Source: Bradyrhizobium sp. DOA9 (lineage in GTDB: Bacteria > Pseudomonadota > Alphaproteobacteria > Rhizobiales > Xanthobacteraceae). From it: a stretch of 64,000 nt of DNA. How positions within the stretch are numbered: the stretch's first letter is position 1; each line of letters begins with the position of its first letter. Shown here in pieces: positions 1 through 8,831 of the stretch. Under the pieces are notes generated by a model, which worked only from the letters and a program-made list of their open reading frames with translations, was not told the DNA's origin and searched no databases. Position numbers and translations under genes: made by a program. The stretch spans positions 6,392,741-6,456,740 of the forward strand of contig NZ_DF820425.1 of NCBI RefSeq assembly GCF_000617845.2, in the 5' to 3' direction.

Positions 1-744
1 GGCGGCCTCTGGAGCGACAAGGACCCCAAGAACGCCGGCAGCTATTTCGGCTATATCGACGAGGCTCAATACATCTCCGGCATCGTCGCCGGCCTGACGT
101 CGAAGAGCGGCAAGCTCGGCTTCGTCGCAGCCAAGCCGATCCCTCAAGTGCTGCGCAATATCAACGCCTTCACGCTTGGCGCCAAGTCAGTCAATCCGAA
201 GGCCACCACGCAGGTGATCTTCACCGGCGACTGGTCGATGCCGGTCAAGGAGGCCGAAGCCACCAACAGCCTGATCGATCAGGGCGTCGACGTGCTCACC
301 TGCCACGTCGATGGGCCCAAGACCATGGTGGAGAACGCCGCACGGCGCGGCGCCTTCGTCTGCGGCTATCACACCAACCAGTCGGCGCTGGCACCCAAGG
401 CCTATCTCACCGGCGCGGAGTGGAACTGGGAAGCGCTCTATCCGAAGTTCGTCAAGATGATCGCCTCCGGCGAAGGCATCCCGAATTTCTACCGCGGCGG
501 CCTGAAGGAAGAGATCGTCAAGACCTCGCCCTATGGCGAAGCGGTCTCGGCCGAAGCGCGCAAGGCGGCCGACGAGGCCAAGGCAAAGTTCCTGTCGGCA
601 GAAGGCTACGCCATCTTCAAGGGTGGGCTGGTCGACAACAAGGGCAAGACGGTGATCCCTGCCGGTACCGACCGCGGCCAGAAGGATCCTGAACTGGAGA
701 AGATGGACTACCTCGTCGAGGGCGTGCTCGGAGCCACTTCGTGA
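1..744 (+). CDS. BMP-family ABC transporter substrate-binding protein, C-terminal part (5' end outside window)
   Basis: The reading frame is open from base 1 and ends at TGA 742-744, giving 247 visible residues. It is the C-terminal part of a periplasmic BMP-family (PnrA-like) binding protein: the segment FGYIDEAQYISGIVAGLTSKSG, then a GFVAAKPIPQVLRNINAF stretch and DQGVDVLTCHVDGPKT, are arranged as in nucleoside/purine-binding BMP proteins. A second, full-length paralogue lies at 10883-11962. The stop overlaps the GTG start of the permease gene, so the two are translationally coupled. The substrate is likely a nucleoside or purine derivative, judged from family and neighbours. The N-terminus and signal peptide cannot be seen. 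Confidence 0.9.
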   Translation, partial: GGLWSDKDPKNAGSYFGYIDEAQYISGIVAGLTSKSGKLGFVAAKPIPQVLRNINAFTLGAKSVNPKATTQVIFTGDWSMPVKEAEATNSLIDQGVDVLTCHVDGPKTMVENAARRGAFVCGYHTNQSALAPKAYLTGAEWNWEALYPKFVKMIASGEGIPNFYRGGLKEEIVKTSPYGEAVSAEARKAADEAKAKFLSAEGYAIFKGGLVDNKGKTVIPAGTDRGQKDPELEKMDYLVEGVLGATS

Positions 745-1853
745 CGACGGAAGCTGCGGATTCCACGGATGCGGTCGGGACAGTCGCCCCGGCCGCCGAT
801 CCCGGTTTCCTCCAGCGTCACGGCGGCACGATCGAATATATCCTGATCCCGGGCGCGGCGCTGGTCGGCGCGCTCGCGGTGTTCGGCATCTTCGTCGCGA
901 TGTTCGGCAAGAATCCGCTCGATCTGTATTTCTACATGTATTACGGCGCGTTCGGCACCTGGTTCTCCTGGCAGAACACGCTGACGCGCGCAGCGCCCCT
1001 GATCCTCACCGCACTCTGTACCGCGCTACCGGCGCAACTCGGCATGGTCATCATCGGTGGCGAAGGCGCGCTGCTGATCGGCGCATTGTCGGCGACCAGC
1101 GCCGCACTCGCGCTTCAGGGCATGCCGCCGTTCGTCGTCCAGGTCGCCATGGTCTGCGCCGGCGTGATCGGCGGCGGGCTGTGGATCATGCTCGCAGGCG
1201 GGTTGCGGCAATATCGCGGTGTCAACGAGACCATCTCGAGCCTGCTGCTGGTCTACATCGCACTCGCGATCCTCAACCATCTCGTCGAGGGGCTGATGCG
1301 CGATCCCGCCAGCCTCAACAAGCCGTCCACCCGCGAGATCGGCGCCGCCAACATGATCGGCTCCATTCCAGGCACCGACGTGCATTGGGGCCTCGTGTTC
1401 GGCCTGATCGCCGCGATCGCCTCTTACATCCTGATCTATCACACCGTGTTCGGTTTCGCCGCACGCGTCGCCGGCGGCAACATCCGTGCTGCGAAGATCG
1501 TCGGCCTCGGTGTCGACAAGCTGATCCTCACCGTCTGCTTCCTTGCCGGCGGCGCGGCTGGCCTCGCCGGCATGGTCGAGGTCGCCGCCGTGCAGGGACG
1601 CACCAATGCCAACCTTGCCGCCGGCTACGGCTTCACCGGCATTCTCGTCGCCTTCCTGGCGCGGCAAAATCCGCTCGCCATCATCCCCGTCGCGATCCTG
1701 CTCGGCGGCATCAGCGCCAGCGGCGGCCTGCTGCAGCGCCGCCTGGGGCTGCCCGATGCGTCCGTGCTGGTGCTGCAGGGTATCATCTTCGTTTTCGTGC
1801 TCGCCAGCGATGCGCTCTACGGCCGCATCGGGTTTCTGAAGGGAAAATCCTGA
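741..1853 (+). CDS. ABC transporter permease, BMP/nucleoside type (first of pair)
   Basis: A 370-residue polytopic inner-membrane protein of the branched-chain/ribose permease superfamily, the type that pairs with BMP binding proteins (YufP/NupP-like). A hydrophilic N-terminus of about 30 residues precedes many hydrophobic segments. Typical features are GMVIIGGEGALLIGALSA near residues 98-115 and NLAAGYGFTGILVAFLARQNP near 290-310. It starts at GTG 741 inside the stop of the binding-protein gene (GTGA overlap). One base separates its stop from the ATG of the second permease. It would form the translocation pore with the next gene product. Confidence 0.92.
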   Translation: MTTEAADSTDAVGTVAPAADPGFLQRHGGTIEYILIPGAALVGALAVFGIFVAMFGKNPLDLYFYMYYGAFGTWFSWQNTLTRAAPLILTALCTALPAQLGMVIIGGEGALLIGALSATSAALALQGMPPFVVQVAMVCAGVIGGGLWIMLAGGLRQYRGVNETISSLLLVYIALAILNHLVEGLMRDPASLNKPSTREIGAANMIGSIPGTDVHWGLVFGLIAAIASYILIYHTVFGFAARVAGGNIRAAKIVGLGVDKLILTVCFLAGGAAGLAGMVEVAAVQGRTNANLAAGYGFTGILVAFLARQNPLAIIPVAILLGGISASGGLLQRRLGLPDASVLVLQGIIFVFVLASDALYGRIGFLKGKS

Positions 1854-1854
1854 G

Positions 1855-2781
1855 ATGGCAGACGGATCAATCGGACTGTGGACCGTACCGCTCGCTGTGC
1901 TCGGCGGCGCCATTCGAGTCTCCACGCCATTCCTGTTCGTGAGTCTGGGCGAGTGCATCACCGAGCGTTCGGGCCGCATCAATCTCGGCCTGGAAGGCAC
2001 GCTGGTGATGGGTGCGATGAGCGCCTATGGCATCTCCTATCTCACCGGCTCTCCTTGGCTCGGCGTGCTCGCCGCCGGCATCACCGGCGCGCTGCTGGGT
2101 GCTCTGCATGCCGGCATCTGCTCACTGCCGCGCGTCAACGACGTTGCCGTCGGCATCGCCTTGATGCTGTTCGGCACCGGCCTTGCCTTCTATCTCGGCA
2201 AGCCCTTGATCGAGCCGACAGCGCCGCGGCTGCCCGCCATCGACTTCGGCTGGTGGAGCGATATCCCGCAAGTCCGCGCCGCGCTGCGCATCAACGTGCT
2301 GTTCCTGATCGGCGTCGTGCTGGCGCCGATCCTGTATTGGGCCTTCCGCACCACCCGCTGGGGCCTTCTCATCCGTACCGCCGGTGAGAGCTCGGACGCC
2401 GCACGCGCGATGGGCCATTCCGTGCTGTTGATCCGCCTTCGCGCCACCATGGTCGGCGGTTTCCTCGCCGGCATCGGCGGCTCGTTCCTGTCGCTGTTCT
2501 ATCCCGGAAGCTGGAACGAGGGCCTTTCCTCGGGCCAGGGCATCACCGCCGTGGCGCTGGTGATCTTCGCGCGCTGGGATCCCCTGCTCTGCCTGTGGGC
2601 CTCGCTCGCCTTCGGCGGCGCTGCGGCGCTGGGTCCGGCGCTGCAATCGGTCGGCGTCACCTCCGGCTATCACCTCTTCAACGCCGCGCCCTATATCCTG
2701 ACGCTGGCGATCATGATCATCACCTGCTCGCCCAAGCGGACGCTGACCGGCGCGCCCGCCGAACTCTCGATCACACGATAA
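1855..2781 (+). CDS. ABC transporter permease, BMP/nucleoside type (second of pair)
   Basis: A 308-residue integral membrane protein, the shorter partner of the preceding permease (YufQ/NupQ-like). The N-terminal segment STPFLFVSLGECITERSG followed by INLGLEGTLVMGA is characteristic of this permease type, as is GQGITAVALVIFARWDP near residues 225-240. ATG 1855 follows the previous stop by one base, so the pair is coupled. It is paralogous to the permease at 9893-10810. Confidence 0.92.
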   Translation: MADGSIGLWTVPLAVLGGAIRVSTPFLFVSLGECITERSGRINLGLEGTLVMGAMSAYGISYLTGSPWLGVLAAGITGALLGALHAGICSLPRVNDVAVGIALMLFGTGLAFYLGKPLIEPTAPRLPAIDFGWWSDIPQVRAALRINVLFLIGVVLAPILYWAFRTTRWGLLIRTAGESSDAARAMGHSVLLIRLRATMVGGFLAGIGGSFLSLFYPGSWNEGLSSGQGITAVALVIFARWDPLLCLWASLAFGGAAALGPALQSVGVTSGYHLFNAAPYILTLAIMIITCSPKRTLTGAPAELSITR

Positions 2782-2798
2782 CACGCACGAGGTCGTCC

Positions 2799-3482
2799 AT
2801 GCCCGAGCGCTACATCAAGTCCGAGCCCTATGCCTGGCCTTACAATGGTGATCTGCGTCCCGAGAACACCGCGCTGATCATCATCGACATGCAGACCGAT
2901 TTCTGCGGCGTCGGCGGCTATGTCGACAAGATGGGCTATGATCTCTCGCTGACGCGGGCACCGATCGAGCCGATCAAGCGGCTGCTCGCGGCGATGCGAA
3001 AGCAAGGCTTCCACATCATCCATACCCGCGAGGGCCACCGCCCGGATCTCTCCGACCTGCCCGCCAACAAGCGCTGGCGCTCGCGCCAGATCGGTGCCGG
3101 CATCGGCGATCCCGGTCCGTGCGGCCGCATCCTGGTGCGAGGCGAGCCAGGCTGGGACATCATCGAGGAACTGGCGCCGCTGCCGGGTGAGCCCATCATC
3201 GACAAGCCCGGCAAGGGTTCGTTCTGCGCCACCGATCTGGAGCTGATCCTGCGCGTGCGCGGCATCGAGAACATCGTGCTGACCGGGATCACCACCGACG
3301 TCTGCGTCCACACCACCATGCGCGAAGCCAATGACCGCGGCTTCGAATGCGTCCTGCTGCACGATTGCTGCGGCGCGACCGACAAGAGCAACCACGACCA
3401 TGCGTTGAAGATGATCAAGATGCAGGGCGGCGTGTTCGGCGCAGTCTCGACCTCTGACGCCTTCATCGGAGCAATTTCGTGA
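2799..3482 (+). CDS. biuH: Biuret/triuret-type cysteine hydrolase (isochorismatase fold)
   Basis: A 227-residue amidohydrolase. The frame is open further upstream, but ATG 2799 gives the family-typical N-terminus ending in NTALIIIDMQTDF. The isochorismatase-family triad is visible: Asp30 in IIDMQ, Lys136 in IDKPGKGSF, and Cys169 in TGITTDVCV. All three lie exactly six positions before the Asp36/Lys142/Cys175 that I recall for Rhizobium leguminosarum biuret hydrolase, and the surrounding sequence (REGHRPDL, GDPGPCGRIL) matches it closely. These enzymes hydrolyse biuret to allophanate and ammonia. Triuret hydrolases are near relatives and cannot be excluded. The gene sits inside a purine-type ABC operon; its stop overlaps the GTG of the ATPase gene. 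Confidence 0.78.
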   Translation: MPERYIKSEPYAWPYNGDLRPENTALIIIDMQTDFCGVGGYVDKMGYDLSLTRAPIEPIKRLLAAMRKQGFHIIHTREGHRPDLSDLPANKRWRSRQIGAGIGDPGPCGRILVRGEPGWDIIEELAPLPGEPIIDKPGKGSFCATDLELILRVRGIENIVLTGITTDVCVHTTMREANDRGFECVLLHDCCGATDKSNHDHALKMIKMQGGVFGAVSTSDAFIGAIS

Positions 3483-5011
3483 TCATCGGCGAAACGCCTC
3501 CGCCCTCGGGCGCCTTCGGCGTCGATGCGATCGCCATGACCATGCGTTTCGGCGACTTCCTGGCGCTGGACAATGTCGAGCTGAAGGTGCGGCCGGGCTC
3601 GTTCCACGCCCTGCTCGGCGAGAATGGCGCGGGCAAATCCACCCTCGTCAAATGCATCATGGGCTATTACCACGCGACCGAGGGCGACATTCTCGTCGGC
3701 GGCCGCGAGCAGGCGATCGCCAACCCGAAGGACGCCCATGCGCTCGGGCTCGGCATGGTCTATCAGCATTTTACGTTGGTGCCGGCGATGACGGTCGCCG
3801 AAAACCTCGTGCTGGCGCGCGACGACGTGCCGGCCGTGGTGAACTGGCCGAGTGAGATGAAGGAGCTGGAGGCGTTCTTGGGCCGAATGCCTTTCAAGGT
3901 GCCGCTCGGTGCGAAAGTTTCGGACATCTCTGCCGGCGAACGGCAGAAGTGCGAGATCCTCAAGCAGCTCTACCTGAAGCGCCGCTTCCTGATCCTGGAC
4001 GAGCCGACCTCGGTGCTGACCCCCGCTGAAGCCGACGAGATGCTCGGCATGCTCCGCGACATGGTCGTGAAGGGCGAGCTGACCATCCTCACGATCACGC
4101 ACAAGTTCCGCGAGGTGATGGCCTTTGCCGACGACGTCACCATCCTGCGCCGCGGCAAGCTCGCTGGAGCCGGCAAGGTTTCCGAGCTGACACCGGATGA
4201 GATGGCACGCACCATGATCGGCGCCGAGGAGCTGACGGTGCAGCCGCCGCGCACCGGGCAAGCCGGTCAGGCCAGGCTGGAGCTGCAAAAGCTCCGCGCC
4301 CTGGACGATGCGGGCGCCGTTGCCGTGCACGATGTCTCGCTCACGGTGCGCACCGGGGAGATCGTCGGCATCGCCGGCGTTTCCGGGAACGGCCAGCGCC
4401 AGCTCGTCGAGGTTCTGGCGGGCCAGCGTGAGGCCGAGAGCGGCGAGGTGCGCGTCGCCGGCGATCCCTATCACGCCAGCCGCGAGGAGATGCGGCGCCA
4501 CAAGATGTCTCTCTTGCCCGAGGAGCCGCTGAAGAACGCCTGCGTCGGCGGCATGAGCGTCGCCGACAACATCGCCTTCCGGGAATTCGACCGCGCACCC
4601 TTTGCCAGCGGCGGCTGGTGGCTCAATCGCGGCGCCTTCCGCAGCGACGCCAGGAAGAAGATCGGCCAGTACAAGATCAAGACCCGGACGCCTGATACGC
4701 CGATCTCGGCGCTGTCGGGCGGCAACGTGCAGCGCGCGGTGCTGGCCCGCGAGCTCGGCGGCGACGTCGAGGTGCTGATCGCCGCCAACCCCTGCTTCGG
4801 CCTCGATTTCGCGGCGGTAGCGCAGATCCACGCCGAGATCATGGCGGCGCGCAACCGCGGCGCCGCAGTCCTCCTCGTCAGCGAGGACCTCGACGAACTG
4901 CTCGAATTGTCGGATAGGCTGGTGGTGATGTTCCACGGCGAATTCGTGTATGAAGCACGCACCAGCGAAGCCGATCTCACCGTGGTCGGCCGGCACATGG
5001 CGGGGCACTGA
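3479..5011 (+). CDS. ABC transporter ATP-binding protein, two-domain (BMP/nucleoside system)
   Basis: A 510-residue cytoplasmic ATPase with two tandem ABC domains, as in sugar and nucleoside importers (YufO/NupO-like). Domain 1 has Walker A GENGAGKST at about 48-56, signature ISAGERQK and Walker B FLILDEPTSVL. Domain 2 is degenerate at Walker A (GVSGNGQRQ), keeps signature LSGGNVQRAVLAREL and has ANPCFGLDFAA where active domains carry DEPT. Such asymmetry is normal for this class. GTG 3479 overlaps the stop of the hydrolase gene (GTGA), placing the hydrolase within the transporter operon. Confidence 0.93.
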   Translation: MIIGETPPPSGAFGVDAIAMTMRFGDFLALDNVELKVRPGSFHALLGENGAGKSTLVKCIMGYYHATEGDILVGGREQAIANPKDAHALGLGMVYQHFTLVPAMTVAENLVLARDDVPAVVNWPSEMKELEAFLGRMPFKVPLGAKVSDISAGERQKCEILKQLYLKRRFLILDEPTSVLTPAEADEMLGMLRDMVVKGELTILTITHKFREVMAFADDVTILRRGKLAGAGKVSELTPDEMARTMIGAEELTVQPPRTGQAGQARLELQKLRALDDAGAVAVHDVSLTVRTGEIVGIAGVSGNGQRQLVEVLAGQREAESGEVRVAGDPYHASREEMRRHKMSLLPEEPLKNACVGGMSVADNIAFREFDRAPFASGGWWLNRGAFRSDARKKIGQYKIKTRTPDTPISALSGGNVQRAVLARELGGDVEVLIAANPCFGLDFAAVAQIHAEIMAARNRGAAVLLVSEDLDELLELSDRLVVMFHGEFVYEARTSEADLTVVGRHMAGH

Positions 5012-5022
5012 ACGGAGGATCG

Positions 5023-5508
5023 ATGGACGACGCATCGGGGCGCGACGAGCACTTCCTGCGCCTGTCCTTCGCGGCCGCCCGCCGTTCCCTCACCCGTGGC
5101 AACCACCCCTTCGGCTGTATCGTCGTCGATGCGGACGGCACGGTGCTGATCGAGACCGAGAACGGCTACATGCCGGATCACGACGCCACCGCGCATGCCG
5201 AGCGCCTCGCAGCCACCCAGGCCTGCCGCACGCTCGATCGCGAGGTGCTGGCGAAAGTCACGCTCTATTCCTCAGCCGAACCCTGCGCGATGTGTGCGGG
5301 CGCGATCTACTGGGCCGGCATCGGCCGCGTCGTCTATGGCCTCAGTGAGCATCGCCTGCGCGGCATCACCGGCAACCATCCGGAGAATCCGACCCTCGAC
5401 CTGCCATGCCGCGAGGTCTTTGCCAGCGGCCAGCGGCCGACGGAGGTCGTCGGCCCGCTGCTGGAAGACGAAGCCGAAGCGCTGCACGACGGCGTTTGGA
5501 CGAAGTAG
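5023..5508 (+). CDS. Nucleoside deaminase (guanine/cytosine deaminase-like zinc enzyme)
   Basis: A 161-residue member of the CMP/dCMP deaminase superfamily. Zinc-site motifs are HAE at 58-60 (His ligand, catalytic Glu) and PCAMC at 87-91 (Cys88 and Cys91). WAGIGRVVYGLSEHR follows, as in guanine deaminases of the GuaD type. It begins 11 bases after the transporter ATPase gene, with AACGGAGG upstream, and ends the first transporter operon. A role in deaminating imported guanine or a related base fits the neighbouring purine genes. Substrate cannot be read from the sequence; a tRNA-adenosine deaminase is less likely from context. Confidence 0.85.
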   Translation: MDDASGRDEHFLRLSFAAARRSLTRGNHPFGCIVVDADGTVLIETENGYMPDHDATAHAERLAATQACRTLDREVLAKVTLYSSAEPCAMCAGAIYWAGIGRVVYGLSEHRLRGITGNHPENPTLDLPCREVFASGQRPTEVVGPLLEDEAEALHDGVWTK

Positions 5509-5526
5509 CACTACAGCCCAAAGAAG

Positions 5527-5559
5527 ATGACGCCGCGGAGGTTTGACGCGGCGCCATCG
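5527..5559. terminator. Bidirectional hairpin terminator candidate
   Basis: Arms GATGACGCCGCG (5527-5538) and CGCGGCGCCATC (5548-5559) pair with one mismatch around a 9-base loop. The hairpin lies between two convergent genes ending at 5508 (+) and 5586 (-). A TCTTTC stretch follows on the plus strand and CTTCTTT on the minus strand, so it could serve both. Confidence 0.55.
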
Positions 5560-5585
5560 TCTTTCACCTGCAGAGCATCAGGCGA

Positions 5586-6689
5586 TCAGAACTTCACGGT
5601 GATACCGGAGTAGAGCGAGGACTCGGTGCACGCTCCGGTGCTCACCCTTGCGCCACCAACGGGCGTGGTACAGCCGACCGCGAGGCTGTGATCGAGACCA
5701 AACTTGTTCTGCCAGTAGCGGTAAGCCACCCAGACGTCCACGAAGTGCGAGTACTTGTCGCCCCAGGCCGCCTTCGAAGCATCGAAAGTCAGACGGATGG
5801 GCTCCGAATTCAGCTCGACAGCGGTGTTGTAGACGCCATTCGCCGGGTTGTAGGGAAGCGGCTCGGTGTCGGTGCCCTTCTTGCCGTACCAGCCGGCGCG
5901 GCCGCTGATCGAGAAATACTGCATGTTCGGCGGCAGGAAGCCGAGGTCCATGTAGTAATTGACCTCGACGGCCCAGGTCGGCTTGAACGAGGTGTTGCCG
6001 TCCGCAAGACAGGTGACGCCGGGAACGCCGGGACCGAACAGCCCGCACTGGCTGAAGGAGTTGTGGTTGGCGAACTCCCAATAGACCAGCGGCGCGACGT
6101 TGATGTACCCCTTGTAGGGCAGGTCGAACGCGAACTGCAGACCGCCGACGACGTCGCGCTTGGCAGCGCCGAAATACCGGTTCTCGGTGTTGGCGTCCAT
6201 GCCGACTTCGAACGAGATGTTGTGCAGTGGGCCCACGCTGAAAGCCTTGGTGTTGAAGAGCTCGTTCCAGCCGAAGGTCGAGCGGAACAGGCCGTAGATT
6301 TCGGTCGCACCCGCGCACGTCGCCGGCGCACCGAAGATGGTCCCCGCATTGGTGCACGGACCGGCCGGATCATTGTGATCCGACTTGAACAGGGAGATGG
6401 TGAAGAAGTTCGTGCCGTACGCCCAGAGGTCGAAATGCGTGAACGAATAGACCTGCTTGGTGGTCTTGCTGTCGATCGAGCCATCCGGGCGGAATGACCA
6501 CATGCCCGGTTGCGCAGCGTTGAAGATGTACGAGAACGTGACGCGGTTATCGATCACCAGGAAGAACGGAAGGTCTGCAGCCTTCTTGGCCGCCTTGACC
6601 GGCAGATCCGCCGCCTGGGCCAGGCCACCGGTGGCCAGCGTCGCAAGTGACAGCGCCGCTGCTGCCACTGCCGTATGACGAAACGACAT
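5586..6689 (-). CDS. Outer-membrane channel-like protein, possibly nucleoside-specific (Tsx-like)
   Basis: A 367-residue exported protein. ATG 6689 is preceded by a GAGGGGG stretch and gives a clean signal peptide (MSFRHTAVAAAALSLATLA, then GGLAQAADLP). An upstream in-frame ATG at 6743 would bury it. The rest has alternating hydrophobic/aromatic strands and ends in an aromatic residue (GITVKF), as expected for a beta-barrel. Segments such as SFTHFDLWAYGTNFF and EIYGLFRSTFGW recall Tsx-type nucleoside channels, but this comes from memory and is weak. It lies between two BMP-type importers, so uptake of nucleosides across the outer membrane is a reasonable inference. Confidence 0.65.
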   Translation of the reverse strand: MSFRHTAVAAAALSLATLATGGLAQAADLPVKAAKKAADLPFFLVIDNRVTFSYIFNAAQPGMWSFRPDGSIDSKTTKQVYSFTHFDLWAYGTNFFTISLFKSDHNDPAGPCTNAGTIFGAPATCAGATEIYGLFRSTFGWNELFNTKAFSVGPLHNISFEVGMDANTENRYFGAAKRDVVGGLQFAFDLPYKGYINVAPLVYWEFANHNSFSQCGLFGPGVPGVTCLADGNTSFKPTWAVEVNYYMDLGFLPPNMQYFSISGRAGWYGKKGTDTEPLPYNPANGVYNTAVELNSEPIRLTFDASKAAWGDKYSHFVDVWVAYRYWQNKFGLDHSLAVGCTTPVGGARVSTGACTESSLYSGITVKF

Positions 6690-7259
6690 CCTGAATACCC
6701 CCTCGTTCGGGCAAGCGAAAATGCATGCCCCCGGGTGCGACATTTGCGCCGATCTCCCGGACCGAGAAGCCTCAACTTTTCACATGGCGTGCCGCATGTT
6801 GCAGCAGCACGCGACGGAGGACGGAAGAATGGCAGCGCCCCGCGCATGGAGCGAACGCTCCAAGAGAGTGACACCGCTACCGAACATTCCCGATTGTTTC
6901 TATTCGGATTTTCTGATCGCGCCCGAACGCAGCGCCGCATCGAGGCAGCTGTTGCGGCCGCTGCACTGCGCGCGATCGACGACCGACGCGTCCATTGCCC
7001 AACATGGCGTCAGGTCTGCACAGCGGGTTCCGATTTGCCTTGAACCGTCACAAATTTGCAACATGGACCCACTCGCAGGCGTGATCGCCCCCGCCGTCCG
7101 GGTGCTGTTTGCGCGGTATGATCGCTCGGAATCGATGACGAGCACTGGACCGGGTGCCTGCCGATGCGTTGAGCAAGGGATGATGCTTTTTCACATCTTA
7201 CGCCGCGGTTCAAACTGGCCCAGTATTGAGGCCCTTCACCCACGCAAGCGCATCAGCGA
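6690..7259. other. Intergenic region between divergent genes, no gene recognised
   Basis: 570 bases between the outer-membrane protein gene (minus) and the second importer operon (plus). Open frames on both strands give no recognisable protein and have no convincing ribosome-binding sites. It must hold the promoters of both transcription units; no operator or riboswitch could be identified by eye. Confidence 0.4.
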
Positions 7260-8831
7260 ATGTTAGATCCGACGCCCGACGGCCAGCATTCCGACAAGTC
7301 CCCGCTCCTGAGGACCATCGGCCTCAGCAAACGCTATGGCGATTTCCTCGCCAACGATTGCATCGATATCGATATCTGGCCGCGGGAAATCCATGCCCTG
7401 CTGGGCGAGAATGGCGCCGGCAAGTCAACGCTGGTCAAGGCGATCTACGGACTGATCCAGCCCAGCGCCGGCGAGATTCACTGGCAGGGCGAGCGAATCG
7501 TGCTGTCCGGTCCGTCGGAAGCGCGCCGCCGCGGCATCGGCATGGTGTTCCAGCACTTCTCGCTGTTCGACAATCTCACCGTTGCCGAGAACGTCGCGCT
7601 CGGCCTCGACGGCAAGGAATCCTTCAAGGACATGTCGGCCCGGCTGGAACAGGTGTCGAAGACTTACGGTCTGCCGCTCGATCCCAGGCGTGAGGTGTGG
7701 CAACTCTCCGTCGGCGAGCGTCAGCGCATCGAGATCGTCCGCGCCCTGATGCAGGATCCGAAATTCCTGATCCTGGACGAGCCCACAGCGGTGCTGACGC
7801 CGCAGGAAGCCGACCAGCTCTTCATCGTGCTGGAGCGTCTCAAGGCCGAGGGCCGTGCCATCCTCTATATCAGCCACAAGCTGGAGGAGGTGAAGCGACT
7901 CTGCGACACCGCGACGATCCTGCGCGGCGGCAAGAAGGTCGAGACCTGCAACCCTCGGCGTGAGACCGCCGGCTCACTCGCGCGGATGATGGTCGGCGGC
8001 GAGGTCAAGGAAGTGAAAGCCGTATCCGGCCGCAAGACCACCGTGCCGCGGCTCGTCGTCAATGATCTCTCGCTCGCCCCCGCCGAGGCGCATGGCGTAC
8101 GGCTCGAGCACATTTCATTCGAGCTGAAGGGCGGCGAGATCCTCGGCATCGCCGGCGTCGCCGGCAACGGCCAGGATGAATTGTTCGCCGCGCTGTCCGG
8201 CGAGCGCCTCGCCAAGGACCCCGGAACGGTGGTGATCGAAGGCATCGCCGCCGGTCACCTTTCGATCACCCAGCGGCGCAAGCTGGGCGCGGCTTTCGTT
8301 CCCGAGGAGCGGCTCGGCCACGGCACCGCGCCGCGCATGAGGCTGTCGGAGAACGCGCTGCTCACCGGCCATGCCGCCAGCGGCATGGTCCATCGCGGCT
8401 TCATCGATACGGCGGCGACGCTGAGAACGGTCGACCGCGCGACCGAAACCTTCGACGTCCGCAAGGCCAAGCGCGATCCCGAGGCCGCGAGCCTGTCCGG
8501 CGGCAATCTGCAGAAGTTCATCGTCGGACGCGAGATCCTGCGCAATCCCGCGGTGCTGGTGGTGAGCCAGCCGACCTGGGGCGTCGACGCCGGCGCTGCC
8601 GCCGTCATCCGTCAGGCGCTGCTCGATCTCGCTGCCGCAGGCGCCGCGGTGCTCGTGACCAGCCAGGACCTCGATGAGCTCGCCGAGATCGCCGACCGCA
8701 TCGCCGTGATGTTCCACGGCAAGCTGTCGGCTCCGCTCTCGGCAAGCGAAGCGAGCCGCGAGAAGCTCGGCCTTCTGATGGGCGGCAGCAGCCTAGAGCC
8801 GAAGGAGGTCGCGCATGCAGCTGGTGCTTGA
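7260..8831 (+). CDS. ABC transporter ATP-binding protein, two-domain (second BMP system)
   Basis: A 523-residue tandem-ABC ATPase, paralogous to 3479-5011. Domain 1 shows Walker A GENGAGKST at about 56-64, signature LSVGERQRIEIVRALM and Walker B FLILDEPTAVL. Domain 2 has the altered Walker A GVAGNGQDE and signature LSGGNLQKFIVGREIL, with QPTWGVDAGA in place of DEPT. It is the first gene of the second operon, whose order (ATPase, permease, permease, binding protein) is the reverse of the first. Its 3' end overlaps the next permease gene by 17 bases. Confidence 0.93.
   Translation: MLDPTPDGQHSDKSPLLRTIGLSKRYGDFLANDCIDIDIWPREIHALLGENGAGKSTLVKAIYGLIQPSAGEIHWQGERIVLSGPSEARRRGIGMVFQHFSLFDNLTVAENVALGLDGKESFKDMSARLEQVSKTYGLPLDPRREVWQLSVGERQRIEIVRALMQDPKFLILDEPTAVLTPQEADQLFIVLERLKAEGRAILYISHKLEEVKRLCDTATILRGGKKVETCNPRRETAGSLARMMVGGEVKEVKAVSGRKTTVPRLVVNDLSLAPAEAHGVRLEHISFELKGGEILGIAGVAGNGQDELFAALSGERLAKDPGTVVIEGIAAGHLSITQRRKLGAAFVPEERLGHGTAPRMRLSENALLTGHAASGMVHRGFIDTAATLRTVDRATETFDVRKAKRDPEAASLSGGNLQKFIVGREILRNPAVLVVSQPTWGVDAGAAAVIRQALLDLAAAGAAVLVTSQDLDELAEIADRIAVMFHGKLSAPLSASEASREKLGLLMGGSSLEPKEVAHAAGA

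Noticed and set aside
2936..5035. A 699-residue open frame on the minus strand
   Set aside because: Antisense to the hydrolase and ABC ATPase genes, with no recognisable domain; an artefact of codon bias.
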